Shown: positions 8,773 through 17,999 of the stretch, piece after piece
Layout: every line of letters begins with the position of its first letter
Numbering within the stretch: the stretch's first letter is position 1
NCBI RefSeq assembly: GCF_017814915.1
Contig: NZ_JAGIPZ010000001.1
Location: 139,792-203,791 of the forward strand
DNA: 64,000 nt
DNA from: Herbaspirillum sp. LeCh32-8
GTDB taxonomy: Bacteria > Pseudomonadota > Gammaproteobacteria > Burkholderiales > Burkholderiaceae_D
Direction: 5' to 3'
Notes under the pieces: model-generated
What the model saw: only the letters and a program-made list of their open reading frames with translations
Told to the model about the DNA's origin: nothing
The model's database searches: none
Translations under genes and position numbers: made by a program

Positions 8773-9339
8773 TTAGGCCGGCATCAGTTGGTTGTGTTGC
8801 TGCGATTCCGACTTGCCACCGTTGCGGCGACGGCGATAGGCCGCGAAGCCGACCAGGCCCAGGCCGCCCAGCATCATCGCGGTGGTCGAGGCTTCCGGCA
8901 CCGGTGCGACGCTGATGTTGCCGGCGAAGCTGCCGCCGCCCGAACCCAGGATGGTACCTGCCACCGACAGCGTGTACAGACCGGCGGAGAGGCCGTTGGT
9001 ACGCAGGCTGAAGGTTTGGGTATCGCCGTTGAGCAGGGAAGTGCCGGTGTAAGTCTGGCCGTTGCCGGTCAGGGTGAAGCTGTCGATGCCCAGGCGCGAC
9101 AGGCCATCCAGAGCGATCGACACCACAGCGGAGGAGACCGAGGAAGAACCGTCAACGGAGAAGTTGAAGTTTTCCAGGAAGCTCAGGCCGGTAGTGCCGT
9201 CACCGTAGCGGGCATTGAAGGTCGACGTCGAGTCGGTCCACACCAGCGTACGGGTGCGTTCCAGGTCCGCCGCACTGGCCGTGGAACCAATAGCGACGAG
9301 CGCAGACGCCAGCAGCAAGCTGCCAATCAGTTTTTTCAT
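8773..9339 (-). CDS. PEP-CTERM sorting-domain protein (paralog 1, FxDxF-like group)
   Basis: 188 aa exported protein. A signal peptide (MKKLIGSLLLASALVAIG, cleavage near ASA-AD) is followed by a Ser/Thr/Gly-rich beta-type region with LSFLENFNFSV and LTGNGQTYTGT. A PEP-CTERM signal begins at residue 147: VPEAS, a hydrophobic helix, then RRRR at 169-172. Such signals are processed by an exosortase during export; no exosortase gene is in this window. Unusually, 16 residues ending QLMPA follow the Arg cluster. The start at 9339 has AGAGGTG upstream. The gene at 9853 is a paralog of identical length. Confidence 0.85.
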   Translation of the reverse strand: MKKLIGSLLLASALVAIGSTASAADLERTRTLVWTDSTSTFNARYGDGTTGLSFLENFNFSVDGSSSVSSAVVSIALDGLSRLGIDSFTLTGNGQTYTGTSLLNGDTQTFSLRTNGLSAGLYTLSVAGTILGSGGGSFAGNISVAPVPEASTTAMMLGGLGLVGFAAYRRRRNGGKSESQQHNQLMPA

Positions 9340-9852
9340 CACACACCTCTTTCTTAATTCGATTAATTGAGAATGCACAACAGGGGGAGGTCGTTCCGAC
9401 AGATTGAGTTGTTGTGGTCGAAACGCAGGTTGTCTCAGGTTAGATTTATTGTTCGAAGAGACCGACTGAGAGTATCGGTTAAGGGTAAAAATCTCAACTG
9501 ATTTTTACGCATTTCGATTAATTTTTGTTGCGCTGTAGGAGACTTGGAAGTCGCGCGGGTAAAGGCTTTCCGACGATATGCGTAAATGTTTTCTGCGCCG
9601 CAATGTTCCATAATGTTGGGCTTCGGAAATAGTGACGTACGTCATCACGCAAGGGATGAATAGATCCGTGCGGCAACTGTTTTTCGATCTGCCCGGACAT
9701 GCGTTCATGAGTCGTTGTCTCGACGGAGTGGATAGCCTGCGCTGAAAACAAGACGGCCAACCGCAAGGGTTGGCCGGTCGATCAAAAAGAGCCGGTGGCT
9801 CTGGCCTCGTGGTCGGAGGCGCGGGAGGGGAGGTTAGCGCAATGCAGGGGCC
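9340..9852. promoter_or_regulatory. 513-bp intergenic region upstream of PEP-CTERM paralog 1
   Basis: No convincing gene. It is AT-richer than its surroundings. It holds a dyad GTAAAAAT (9485-9492) / ATTTTTAC (9501-9508) with an 8-nt spacer, about 150 bp upstream of the paralog-1 start, which may be a regulator site. It also holds a terminator for the upstream paralog at 9755-9775. Short open frames here have poor codon use. Confidence 0.4.
9755..9775 (-). terminator. Terminator after PEP-CTERM paralog 2
   Basis: An 8-bp stem GGCCAACC / GGTTGGCC with a 5-nt loop. On the minus strand it is followed by a T-rich stretch (TCTTGTTTT). It lies about 78 bp past the stop at 9853, so the two PEP-CTERM genes are probably separate transcripts. 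Confidence 0.6.
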
Positions 9853-10419
9853 TCAGGCCGGCATCAGGTTGCCGTCTTGAGGTGCGTGTTGCTGCTGGTT
9901 GCGTCGACGGCTGCGCACTGCGGCGAAGCCGACCAGCGCCAGGCCGCTCAGCATCATCGCCGTGGTGGAGGCTTCCGGCACCGCCGCCACGCTGATGTTG
10001 CCGCCGAAGCTGCCGCCGGCGCTGCCGGTCACGGAGCCGGTGACTGCCAGCGTGTAGTCGCCGGCGGCGATGTTGGAGGCGCGCAGCGTGAAGTACTGGG
10101 TGCCGCCGACCACCGACTTGGTGCCGCTCCAGGTCTGGCCGTTGCCGCTCAGCGTGAAGCCGGTGATGTCGAGCGCGGAGGAGTCACCCAGCGCGATGGA
10201 AATCACCGCCGACGTCGCCGTGGCGGCACTGCTGTTGCTGAACGTGAAGTTCTGCAGGAAGGTCTGGCCGGACTGCGAGGTGTCGAAGGCGGTGCCGAAG
10301 GTGGAGGTCTTGCCTTCGAATTCCAGCGGCGAGGTGCCGTTGATTTGCGCGGCGTGCACCGCGCCTCCTGCTGTCGCTAATGATGCTGCGAGCAGCAGGC
10401 TGCTCAAGAGCTTTTGCAT
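9853..10419 (-). CDS. PEP-CTERM sorting-domain protein (paralog 2, FxDxF-like group)
   Basis: 188 aa, the same length as the gene at 8773. A signal peptide (MQKLLSSLLLAASLATAGG, cleavage near VHA-AQ) is followed by a Ser/Thr/Ala-rich region with QTFLQNFTFSN and LSGNGQTWSGT aligning to paralog 1. The PEP-CTERM signal begins VPEASTTAMML at residue 147, with RSRRR at the end of the helix. A 15-residue tail ending GNLMPA follows, close to the tail of paralog 1. The start at 10419 is chosen from the signal peptide; an AAAGAGGCAAG ribosome site lies just upstream. Function is unknown; surface or biofilm-matrix material is typical of the class. Confidence 0.85.
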   Translation of the reverse strand: MQKLLSSLLLAASLATAGGAVHAAQINGTSPLEFEGKTSTFGTAFDTSQSGQTFLQNFTFSNSSAATATSAVISIALGDSSALDITGFTLSGNGQTWSGTKSVVGGTQYFTLRASNIAAGDYTLAVTGSVTGSAGGSFGGNISVAAVPEASTTAMMLSGLALVGFAAVRSRRRNQQQHAPQDGNLMPA

Positions 10420-10734
10420 GACTTGCCTCTTTCTTTGAAGGAGATGAATCTCAAGTGTGGGAGGGAAGCCCGGCGATTGAGTTGTTCTACCGGATCGTGG
10501 CGCTTGCCGGTTTTTGTTTGTCCTGTTCCGACTTTGTTTTGGGGGCGACCAGGAAAGCCTAGCGGCTGCCGGCGCAAAGCTCAATGAAAACACTACATGA
10601 GCTTGTGCATCTGCGTTGCCTTGTCAGAGGCGAGGAAGGCGCGTCATCAACGATGGCCGACATGCGCGCCGCCAGTGCCGAGATTGAACTCTGCGCTGGC
10701 GGCGGGATGGTGGAGCGGGGGCGAAGCGGTGGGA
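10420..10734. other. 315-bp intergenic region upstream of PEP-CTERM paralog 2
   Basis: No gene seen. On the minus strand it is the leader of paralog 2, with T-rich patches near 10510-10545 that could hold its promoter. The end of the MipA-like gene lies at the far side. No terminator hairpin was found for that gene. Confidence 0.4.
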
Positions 10735-11493
10735 TTACTTGAAGTGGTAGCTCAGCGCGATCAGCGCCATGTCTTCTACCTTGCGGCGGATGAGTGGGCT
10801 TTGCGACAGCGAGTCGCCCAGCCACTTGCGGCGCCAGGTCATGTTCAGCTTCCAGTCGCCGACCACCGGCACGTCGGCCGATATGCCGAGGATGGGGCTG
10901 GTCGATGAGCCCACGCTGTACTGGCGCAAGCCGCTGGCCGTCGATTCGGTGGCGTCGACGCCGAAGAAGTAGTTGTTGTAGTTGGCGCTGCGATGCTCCA
11001 CGCCGACTTGCGGATAGATGCTGACGCGACCCACATCCACCTGCGCCGCGTAGATGGCTTCGGCGATCGTGCCGTGCGACTTGTTGAAGTCGTAGAAGGC
11101 GTTCAGGAAGAAGGCGCCGTAGGGCGTCTCCTGGTAGGTACCGATACCCAGCGGGATCGGGTTGGAGCGGCGGTGCAGGCCGCGGTCGGCGTCGAAGCCT
11201 TCAAAATTGATGCGGCCGGCGAACTCCAGGTAGCCGTAACCCAGTTTGGCGGTCTTCACGCCGAAGGTGTCCAGGCGCGCGAAGAAGCGGCCGTAATCGA
11301 AGTAGGCGTAGGGCAGCACGGTATTGTGGCTGTGCTTGGCCAGGCCGTTGCGTTCGAGGTGGAACACGCCGGCGCCGAGGTCGCCCACGATGCGGTTCGG
11401 CAGTTCTTCCCCGGCGGCGTCGGGAGCGGTTTGCTGCGCCATGGCGGGGGCCGCGCACAGCAGGGCCAGGGTGAAGGCGAGGGTAGTTTTCAT
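10735..11493 (-). CDS. MipA/OmpV-family outer-membrane protein
   Basis: 252 aa with a signal peptide (MKTTLAFTLALLCAAPAMA, cleavage before QQ). The mature part opens with a short polar stretch and then alternating beta strands (RIVGDLGAGVFHLE, YGYLEFAGRINFEGFD, PLGIGTYQETPYGAFFLNAFYDF). It ends in ALIALSYHFK, a typical beta-barrel end with aromatic residues. MipA/OmpV proteins are outer-membrane scaffolds or porin-like proteins. The start at 11493 is set by the signal peptide. Nothing ties its role to the PEP-CTERM neighbours except proximity. Confidence 0.82.
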   Translation of the reverse strand: MKTTLAFTLALLCAAPAMAQQTAPDAAGEELPNRIVGDLGAGVFHLERNGLAKHSHNTVLPYAYFDYGRFFARLDTFGVKTAKLGYGYLEFAGRINFEGFDADRGLHRRSNPIPLGIGTYQETPYGAFFLNAFYDFNKSHGTIAEAIYAAQVDVGRVSIYPQVGVEHRSANYNNYFFGVDATESTASGLRQYSVGSSTSPILGISADVPVVGDWKLNMTWRRKWLGDSLSQSPLIRRKVEDMALIALSYHFK

Positions 11494-11584
11494 TATGAGT
11501 GATAGGCAGTTGAGCGGGCGTCGGATGAGTCTGCAGCACGCATTGTAGCCGTTGGCGGCCCGGGCTTCAGATCTCGTTGCGCGC

Positions 11585-11616
11585 AAACAAAAACGGCCCG
11601 CCGCAAGGCGAGCCGT
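11585..11616 (-). terminator. Rho-independent terminator of the old-yellow-enzyme gene
   Basis: On the minus strand a 9-bp stem (CGGCTCGCC / GGCGGGCCG, one G-T pair) with a short loop is followed by TTTTTGTTTG, 22 bp past the stop at 11638. Confidence 0.85.
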
Positions 11617-11637
11617 TCATCCATGCCGGGGTAACGA

Positions 11638-12738
11638 TCAGGCCTGCTTGAGCGCCGGATAGTCGGTATAGCCGGCCGCGCCGCCGCCGTACAGGGTCTC
11701 CTGGTTGAAGGAGGCCAGTTCGGCGTTGTGCTTCAGGCGTTCGACCAGGTCGGGGTTTGCGATCCACGGCCGGCCGAAGGCCACCAGGTCGGCCAGGTTG
11801 CCTTCGCGCGCCTTGTTGGCCATGGCCAGGTCGTAGCCGTTGTTGGCGATGTAGAAGCCCTTGAACAGGTCGCGCAGCACTTGCAGGTCGAAACCGTTTT
11901 CCACCTGGCGCGGGCCGCCGGTCGCACCTTCCACCACATGCAGGTAGACCAGCTTGTACTTGTTTAGCTGTTCCACCACGTAGCTGAACAGGGCCTTGGG
12001 GTTGCTGTCGGCGATGTCGTTGGCCGGGCTGATGGGCGACAGACGGATGCCCACGCGCTCGCTGGGCACCACCGAGGTCACCGCTTCCACCACTTCCAGC
12101 AGCAGGCGCGCGCGGTTCTCGATGCTGCCGCCGTAGGCGTCGGTGCGCAGATTGGTCTTGTCGCGCAGGAACTGGTCCAGCAGGTAGCCGTTGGCCGCGT
12201 GGATTTCCACGCCGTCGAAGCCGGCCTTGATGGCCATCTGGGCGGCGATCTTGTATTGCTCGATCAGGCCCGGCAGCTCGGCGGCTTCCAGCGCACGCGG
12301 CGCGACGAAGGGCTTGAAGCCGGTTTCGGTGAAGGCGTTGCCTTCCGGCTTGACGGCCGACGGCGCCACCGGCAGCGCGCCGCCCGGTTGCAGTTCGGGG
12401 TGCGAGATGCGGCCGACGTGCCACAGCTGCAGGAAGATGTGGCCGCCCTTGGCGTGCACGGCGTCGGTCACTTTCTTCCAGCCTGCCACCTGGGCGTCGT
12501 CGTAGATGCCGGGCGTCCACGCATAGCCCTTGCCCTGCGGCGAGATCTGCGTGGCTTCGGCGATGATCAGCCCGGCGCCGGCGCGCTGGGCATAGTACTC
12601 GGCGGCGAACTCGCTGGGCACGTCGCCGGCCTGTGCGCGACTGCGCGTCAGCGGCGCCATGGCAATACGGTTTTGCAACTGGATGGCGCCCAGTTGCACA
12701 GGCTTGAACAGATCGCTGGTTTGAGCGGCGATGGTCAT
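11638..12738 (-). CDS. Old-yellow-enzyme-type alkene reductase (NemA-like)
   Basis: 366 aa FMN-dependent NAD(P)H oxidoreductase with a TIM barrel. Visible blocks: LFKPVQLGAIQLQNRIAMAP at the N-terminus, WHVGRISHP, the substrate-binding pair HAANGYLLDQFL (His and Asn), GGSIENRARLLLEV, and the phosphate-binding FGRPWIANPDL near the C-terminus. Enzymes of this group reduce activated alkenes, nitro compounds or N-ethylmaleimide; the natural substrate is usually unknown. It has its own terminator downstream and 166 bp upstream, so it is probably monocistronic. The regulator often found beside nemA is not here. Confidence 0.92.
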   Translation of the reverse strand: MTIAAQTSDLFKPVQLGAIQLQNRIAMAPLTRSRAQAGDVPSEFAAEYYAQRAGAGLIIAEATQISPQGKGYAWTPGIYDDAQVAGWKKVTDAVHAKGGHIFLQLWHVGRISHPELQPGGALPVAPSAVKPEGNAFTETGFKPFVAPRALEAAELPGLIEQYKIAAQMAIKAGFDGVEIHAANGYLLDQFLRDKTNLRTDAYGGSIENRARLLLEVVEAVTSVVPSERVGIRLSPISPANDIADSNPKALFSYVVEQLNKYKLVYLHVVEGATGGPRQVENGFDLQVLRDLFKGFYIANNGYDLAMANKAREGNLADLVAFGRPWIANPDLVERLKHNAELASFNQETLYGGGAAGYTDYPALKQA

Positions 12739-12904
12739 GTAAATCCTTTCTTGGCGTTAGCTGGGGGGAAGGTGGGCCATGCTCCGGTGTCATTCCCGTG
12801 GCGCCGTGACGGCCGTTTTTATAAGGGTTGCAGCGTGTGCGCCGCTCGCCATTCAGCAAGCTTGACGACGGCGACCCGTGAAACCTGAGTAGTTTAGTCG
12901 AGAA

Positions 12905-13897
12905 TTATTTTTGCTGCAGGGCGCCACCGGTTTTTTCGGATGGCAAGGCATCGTAGCGGACGGCCATCATCTGCTCCAGCCAAGGGCCGAGGCGGGTCAC
13001 GGCATCGCCGCGCGCCATGCGATTTGCCTCGACGGACTGGCGGCTTTTGCCAGGGTCGTCGAAGTCGTGAGTGGCGTCGGCATAGAGCGTGACCACCGGC
13101 GCCGGCGTGCCGGGTGCCAGGTCGACCTGTTGCATCACGCGCTGGCAGGCGACGGACGAGACTTCATCGTCGGCGCTGCCCAGCAGGACCTGCAGCGGGA
13201 CATCGATGCGCGGGGCTTGCGAGAGCAGCGCGCGCGCACCGCAGCCCGGATAAAACACCAGCGCGGCGGCGAACGCGGGCGCATGCGCATCGCCGCGTCG
13301 CGCCTGGCGGATCATCACGTTGATTGCGGTGCTGGCGCCGTTGGACCAGCCTTGCAGCGCGATGCGCGCGGGCGCCACGTCGGCGCGCGCGGCCAGCCAG
13401 GCCAGCGCGCCTTGGGCGTCCAGCGGACGCACGTCGAGCTCGTTGACGGCGGCGCGTTCGGGCGCGCCGTGGGTATGGCGCCCGAAGCCGTGCGCCACGC
13501 CGCGCGGGCCGAAGCTGTCCACATGCAGCGCTACATAGCCGCGTTCGGCCCAGTAGCGCGCCCACGCGCGGTGACGCAGGGTGAGCGCGCCGGCATCGCA
13601 GGCCGAAGCGATGCCGGGGCCGACTTGCGTGCACTGCGCGTTGACGTTGATGGAATATGGACCGCCGCGCCCGTGCAGCAGCACGATGGCCGGATGCGGG
13701 CCGGGGCCGGCGGGCAGGTAGAGATAGCCGGTCAGCTGGGTCTTGCCGTCGGCGGAGGGGAAGTACACCGTCTGCGGCGGCGAGGCGTCAGTCGTCTGCG
13801 CCGTGGATGGCGAGGCCGGCAGTACGAGCGCGAGCGCCATGAGGACATGAAAAAGCCACCGGCGATGCGGTGGCTTCGGTGCGGCGGGTGAGTGCAT
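12905..13897 (-). CDS. Secreted alpha/beta hydrolase of the dienelactone hydrolase family
   Basis: 330 aa. A signal peptide occupies about residues 1-37 (HRRWLFHVLMALALVLPASP then STAQ). The domain shows the oxyanion-side HGRGG, the nucleophile elbow GWSNG (Ser), an Asp in VLLGSADDEV and the His of ATHDFDD, giving a full catalytic triad. Extra Cys residues (CTQVGPG, ASACDAG, YPGCGA, ACQR) could form disulfides in the periplasm. The start at 13897 is the ATG just before the signal peptide; one more in-frame start lies at 13941. The substrate is unknown. It lies downstream of pepA with about 145 bp between. Confidence 0.82.
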   Translation of the reverse strand: MHSPAAPKPPHRRWLFHVLMALALVLPASPSTAQTTDASPPQTVYFPSADGKTQLTGYLYLPAGPGPHPAIVLLHGRGGPYSINVNAQCTQVGPGIASACDAGALTLRHRAWARYWAERGYVALHVDSFGPRGVAHGFGRHTHGAPERAAVNELDVRPLDAQGALAWLAARADVAPARIALQGWSNGASTAINVMIRQARRGDAHAPAFAAALVFYPGCGARALLSQAPRIDVPLQVLLGSADDEVSSVACQRVMQQVDLAPGTPAPVVTLYADATHDFDDPGKSRQSVEANRMARGDAVTRLGPWLEQMMAVRYDALPSEKTGGALQQK

Positions 13898-14043
13898 CAC
13901 GGCGCCAGCTGCTATGGAAATAACAAGCGGCGACGTCGCCATGCGTAAAGATCCGAAAATTCCGGAGCGGGCAATCCCGGAAAGAAGGAGCTTGCGCACG
14001 GTGGCGTCTGCCTTGTCGCTATCGCTGCTGTTGCCGTCGTCGC

Positions 14044-15549
14044 TTATGCGCGCGCCTGGTTCAGCAGCCAGGTGGTCAGCAGCGGCACCGGGCGGCCGCT
14101 GGCGCCCTTGGCGGCGCCGCTCTTCCAGGCGGTGCCGGCGATGTCCAGGTGGGCCCAGGTGTATTTGCGGGTAAAGCGTTCCAGGAAGCAGGCAGCGGTC
14201 ACGCTGCCGGCCGGCATGCCGCCGATGTTGGCGATGTCGGCGAAGTTGGACTTCAGCTGCTCCTGGTACACCTCCTGGATCGGCATGCGCCATGCGGTGT
14301 CGCCGGTTTCGCGGCCGGCCGCCAACAGCGAGTCGGCCAACTGGTCGTGCGCCTCGTCTTCACGGGTGAACAGGCCCGAGTTGTGGTGGCCCAGGGCCAC
14401 GATGCAGGCGCCGGTCAGGGTGGCGATGTCGACCACGGCGGCCGGCTTGAAGCGCTCGACGTAGGTCAGCGCATCGCACAGGATCAGGCGGCCTTCGGCG
14501 TCGGTGTTCAGCACTTCGATGGTCTGGCCGGACATCGAGGTCACGATGTCGCCCGGCTTGGTGGCGCGGCCCGAGGGCATGTTTTCGCAGGTCGGGATGA
14601 CGCCGATCACGTTGAGCTTGATGCCCAGTTCGGCGATCGTGCGGAAGGTCCCCAGCACGGAAGCGGCGCCGCACATGTCGTACTTCATCTCGTCCATGTT
14701 CAGACCCGGCTTCAGCGAGATGCCGCCGGTGTCGAAGGTGATGCCCTTGCCGACCAGCACCACCGGCGCATCCTTGGCCTTGCCGCCCATGTGCTTGAGG
14801 ACGATGAACTTGGGCGGCTGGTCGCTGCCGTTGGTGACCGACAGGAAGCTGCCCATCTTCAGCGCTTCGAGCTGCTTGCGATCCAGCACTTCCACGCCCA
14901 GCTTGAATTCCTTGGCCAGCTTCTTGGCGGTGTTGGCCAGGTAGGTCGGGGTGCAGACGTTGCCCGGCAGGTTGCCCAGGTCCTTGGTCAGCGCCATGCC
15001 GTTGGCCAGCGCCACGGCTTCGGCCAGCGCCGCCTTGGCGGCGGGCGCGTCGGCGGCCGATGTCAGAAAGGCAAGTTTCTTCACGCCGGTGGGCGCCGGG
15101 TCCTTCTTGCTCTTCAAGACGTCGGAACGATAGATGGAGTCGCGGCCGGCCAGCACCACGGCGCGGATGGCCCAAGCCAGGTCGCGGCCCTTGACGCCGT
15201 CGAAGGGCAGCGCGAGGGCGGCGTCGTCGCAGCCCAGGGTGGCCAGCGCGCGCACCAGCGCCTGTGCGGCGGTGGAGAAGCTCTTGTCGGACACTTCGCC
15301 CTCGGCGCCCAGGCCCAGCAGCACGATGCGTTCGGCAGCGATGCCGGTCACGCCGCGCAGCAGCAGGGTCGATCCCGGCTTGCCGGAGATATCGCCGGAC
15401 TTCAGTGCGGCGCTGATGGCGCCGAGCTTGTCGAGCGCGCCGGCGGCCTTGGAAAGCTTGCGGTTTTCATAGATGCCGACGACCAGCGCGCCAGTCTTGA
15501 CGGCGGTTACGGCGTTTTTTGCGTCCAATGTTTTTGTGCTAAAGTCCAT
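14044..15549 (-). CDS. pepA: Leucyl aminopeptidase
   Basis: 501 aa cytoplasmic M17 metallopeptidase that removes N-terminal residues from peptides. The signature NTDAEGRL is present, with metal ligands in [11 protein letters not shown] and the [12 protein letters not shown] block. The N-terminal domain (about 1-165) and catalytic domain (about 170-501) have the usual lengths. Some PepA proteins also bind DNA; that cannot be judged here. It is divergent from lptF across 171 bp, an arrangement common in proteobacteria. Confidence 0.95.
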   Translation of the reverse strand: MDFSTKTLDAKNAVTAVKTGALVVGIYENRKLSKAAGALDKLGAISAALKSGDISGKPGSTLLLRGVTGIAAERIVLLGLGAEGEVSDKSFSTAAQALVRALATLGCDDAALALPFDGVKGRDLAWAIRAVVLAGRDSIYRSDVLKSKKDPAPTGVKKLAFLTSAADAPAAKAALAEAVALANGMALTKDLGNLPGNVCTPTYLANTAKKLAKEFKLGVEVLDRKQLEALKMGSFLSVTNGSDQPPKFIVLKHMGGKAKDAPVVLVGKGITFDTGGISLKPGLNMDEMKYDMCGAASVLGTFRTIAELGIKLNVIGVIPTCENMPSGRATKPGDIVTSMSGQTIEVLNTDAEGRLILCDALTYVERFKPAAVVDIATLTGACIVALGHHNSGLFTREDEAHDQLADSLLAAGRETGDTAWRMPIQEVYQEQLKSNFADIANIGGMPAGSVTAACFLERFTRKYTWAHLDIAGTAWKSGAAKGASGRPVPLLTTWLLNQARA

Positions 15550-15720
15550 CGTTCGTCCTTTGTTTGATTTACCCGGCGATTATAGAACTCATTTCAGCAT
15601 TCAGCGTGAGCGCGTTTTACATCACGCCTGCATGAGTTGCGCAGGGCGTCAGTCAGGGGCAGGGCGGGTCCGCATTCAGGCGGCCATGCTCCTCCACTAG
15701 AGACCTATTCCAGCTTCCGC

Positions 15721-16851
15721 ATGATTTTCCAGCGCGCATTTCGACGCGAATTGACGAGCACCGCAGGCGCCGTCTTCACTACGCTCTTCACCATTACGTT
15801 GACCGTGATGCTGATCAAGATCCTCGGCCAGGCGGCCGGCGGCCAGGTCGCATCGCAGGACGTGATTGCGCTGATCGGCTTCCAGTCCCTCAACTACATG
15901 CCGGTGATCCTGATCCTGACCGGCTTCATCTCCGTGCTGCTGGTGATGACGCGCAGCTACCAGGAATCCGAGATCGTGGTCTGGTTCGCCTCGGGCCTGT
16001 CGCTCACGCGCTGGATCCGCCCGGTGTTGCTGTTCGGCTGGCCCATCGTGCTGCTGGTGGCGACGCTGGCCTTCGTGGTCACGCCCTGGGCCAACCAGCA
16101 GAGCGCGGAATACCGCCAACGCTTCGAAAAGCGCGAGGACATCGCCCGCGTCTCCCCCGGCAAGTTCCAGGAATCGGCCAGCGCCAACCGTATCTTCTTC
16201 GTCGAGGGCATCACCGGCGACGCCTCCAAGGTGCGCAACGTGTTCGTCAACACCGTCAGCGCCGACGGCAAGAACAGCGTGGTGGTGGCCAAGGAGGGCG
16301 AGACCGTGGTCGATGCCGACGGCGAGAAGTTCGTGGTCATGAGCAAGGGCCGTCGCTATGACGGCAACCCCAGCCTGCCCGATTTCCAGATGGTCGATTT
16401 CGAGCGTTACGGCCTGCTGATCGGCAACCAGTCGCAAAGCGCCGCCGGCGATCGTTCCGCGCGCGCCATGCAGATGCGCGAGCTGGTCGCCAGCAGCGAC
16501 AACTACGCCCGCGGCGAGCTGCTGTGGCGCGTGGCGCTGCCGCTGATGAGCCTGGCGCTGATGCTGCTGGCGATCCCCTTGTCGTTCGTCAATCCCCGCG
16601 CCGGCCGTTCGCTGGGCCTGGTGGTGGCGCTGCTGCTGTTCGTGGTCTACAGCAATACGGTGTCGGTATTCCAGGCCTCGGTGGCGCAGGGGCGTTCTTC
16701 CTTCATGGCGGCCTGGTGGCCGGTGCACCTGGTGGTCGCCCTGCTGATCATCGGCATGTTCGCGCTGCGGCTCAACATCAACAGCCGCTATCATCCTTCC
16801 CGGTTGTGGTCGGCCGTGCGCCGTTCGCTGATCTTCAAGCGCGAGGCCTGA
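15721..16851 (+). CDS. lptF: LPS export ABC transporter permease LptF
   Basis: 376 aa inner-membrane subunit of the LptB2FG complex that extracts lipopolysaccharide for transport to the outer membrane. It starts MIFQRAFRRELTSTAGAVF, with helices near residues 15-35, 55-80 and 95-120, a periplasmic jellyroll-type domain (about 130-270), and three C-terminal helices. The first ATG giving this N-terminus is at 15721; the reading frame is open upstream to 15637 but without family similarity. lptG follows after 1 bp. Confidence 0.94.
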   Translation: MIFQRAFRRELTSTAGAVFTTLFTITLTVMLIKILGQAAGGQVASQDVIALIGFQSLNYMPVILILTGFISVLLVMTRSYQESEIVVWFASGLSLTRWIRPVLLFGWPIVLLVATLAFVVTPWANQQSAEYRQRFEKREDIARVSPGKFQESASANRIFFVEGITGDASKVRNVFVNTVSADGKNSVVVAKEGETVVDADGEKFVVMSKGRRYDGNPSLPDFQMVDFERYGLLIGNQSQSAAGDRSARAMQMRELVASSDNYARGELLWRVALPLMSLALMLLAIPLSFVNPRAGRSLGLVVALLLFVVYSNTVSVFQASVAQGRSSFMAAWWPVHLVVALLIIGMFALRLNINSRYHPSRLWSAVRRSLIFKREA

Positions 16852-16852
16852 C

Positions 16853-17986
16853 ATGAGAGTCATCCAACGTTATTTCACTTCCGAAATCACGCGCTCGGTG
16901 CTGTTCGCGCTGGCCGCCTTCCTCGCGCTGTTCGCCTTCTTCGAGATGATGGGCCAGCTGGAGCAGGTCGGCCGCAACGGCTACAAGCTGCAGCAGGCGG
17001 TGCTCTACGTGGTCATGGGCTTGCCCGGCAACGTCTATGAACTGATGCCGACCGCAGTGCTGATCGGCACCATCTACACGCTCTCGCAGCTGGCTGCGCG
17101 CTCCGAGTTCACCATCATGCGCGTGTCCAGCATGTCCACCGGCATGGCGGCCAGGGTGCTGGCGCGCATCGGCATCGGCTTTGCTGTGCTGACCATCCTG
17201 TTCGGCGAACTGATCGCGCCCAAGGCCACCGAGTGGGCCGAAAAACTCAAGCTGCAGGCGCAGGGCGCCTCGCTGTCCTCGCAGTTCCGTTCCGGTATGT
17301 GGGCCAAGGACGTGATCAAGGACAAGGGCCTGGAAGGCAACGTCACCGGCAGCCGCTTCATCAATATCCAGACCGTGCAGCCTGACGGCCGCATCGAGGG
17401 CGTCAAGCTCTATGAGCTGGACAACGACTTCCACATGGCGCGCATGGTCACCGCCAAGAGCGGCGCCTACGACGGCAACCACCACTGGACGCTGTCGGAC
17501 GTGACGCAGTCGGACTTCGCCGACGGCAACAAGGACCGCAAGATCACCGAGCCGGTCAAGACCGTGAAGATGCCCAGCATGCAGCTGGTTTCCGAGGTCA
17601 CGCCGGAAATCCTGTCGGTGCTGTTCGCCGACCCCGACCGCATGTCGGCCTATGACTTGCTGGCCTACACCAAGCACTTGGAGGCCAACAACCAGCGCAC
17701 CGATCGCTACGAGATTGCCTTCTGGAAAAAGATCGTCTATCCGCTCTCGATCTTCGTGATGATGGCGCTGGCGCTGCCGTTCGCCTACTTGCATTTCCGC
17801 GCCGGCGGCGTGAGCCTGAAGATCTTCACCGGCATCATGATCGGTGTGTGCTTCCAGCTCATCAACAGCCTGTTCTCCCACCTGGGCCTGCTCAACACCT
17901 GGCCGGCCTTCATCACGGCGGCGCTGCCCAGCTTGCTCTTCATGGCGCTGGCGGCGGGGGCGTTGTGGTGGGTCGAGCGCAATTGA
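16853..17986 (+). CDS. lptG: LPS export ABC transporter permease LptG
   Basis: 377 aa partner of LptF. It opens MRVIQRYFTSEITRSVLFAL, with N-terminal helices, the cytoplasmic coupling segment ELMPTAVLIGTIYTLSQLAARSEF, a periplasmic domain (about 140-265) and C-terminal helices ending WWVERN. The start lies 1 bp after the lptF stop, so the two are translationally coupled. The ATPase lptB and the periplasmic partners are encoded elsewhere. Confidence 0.95.
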   Translation: MRVIQRYFTSEITRSVLFALAAFLALFAFFEMMGQLEQVGRNGYKLQQAVLYVVMGLPGNVYELMPTAVLIGTIYTLSQLAARSEFTIMRVSSMSTGMAARVLARIGIGFAVLTILFGELIAPKATEWAEKLKLQAQGASLSSQFRSGMWAKDVIKDKGLEGNVTGSRFINIQTVQPDGRIEGVKLYELDNDFHMARMVTAKSGAYDGNHHWTLSDVTQSDFADGNKDRKITEPVKTVKMPSMQLVSEVTPEILSVLFADPDRMSAYDLLAYTKHLEANNQRTDRYEIAFWKKIVYPLSIFVMMALALPFAYLHFRAGGVSLKIFTGIMIGVCFQLINSLFSHLGLLNTWPAFITAALPSLLFMALAAGALWWVERN

Positions 17987-17999
17987 ACAGGGTCAAGCC

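Noticed and set aside
9505..9766. Two short minus-strand frames between the PEP-CTERM genes
   Set aside because: Poor codon use, no ribosome sites, and they overlap terminator and leader sequences.
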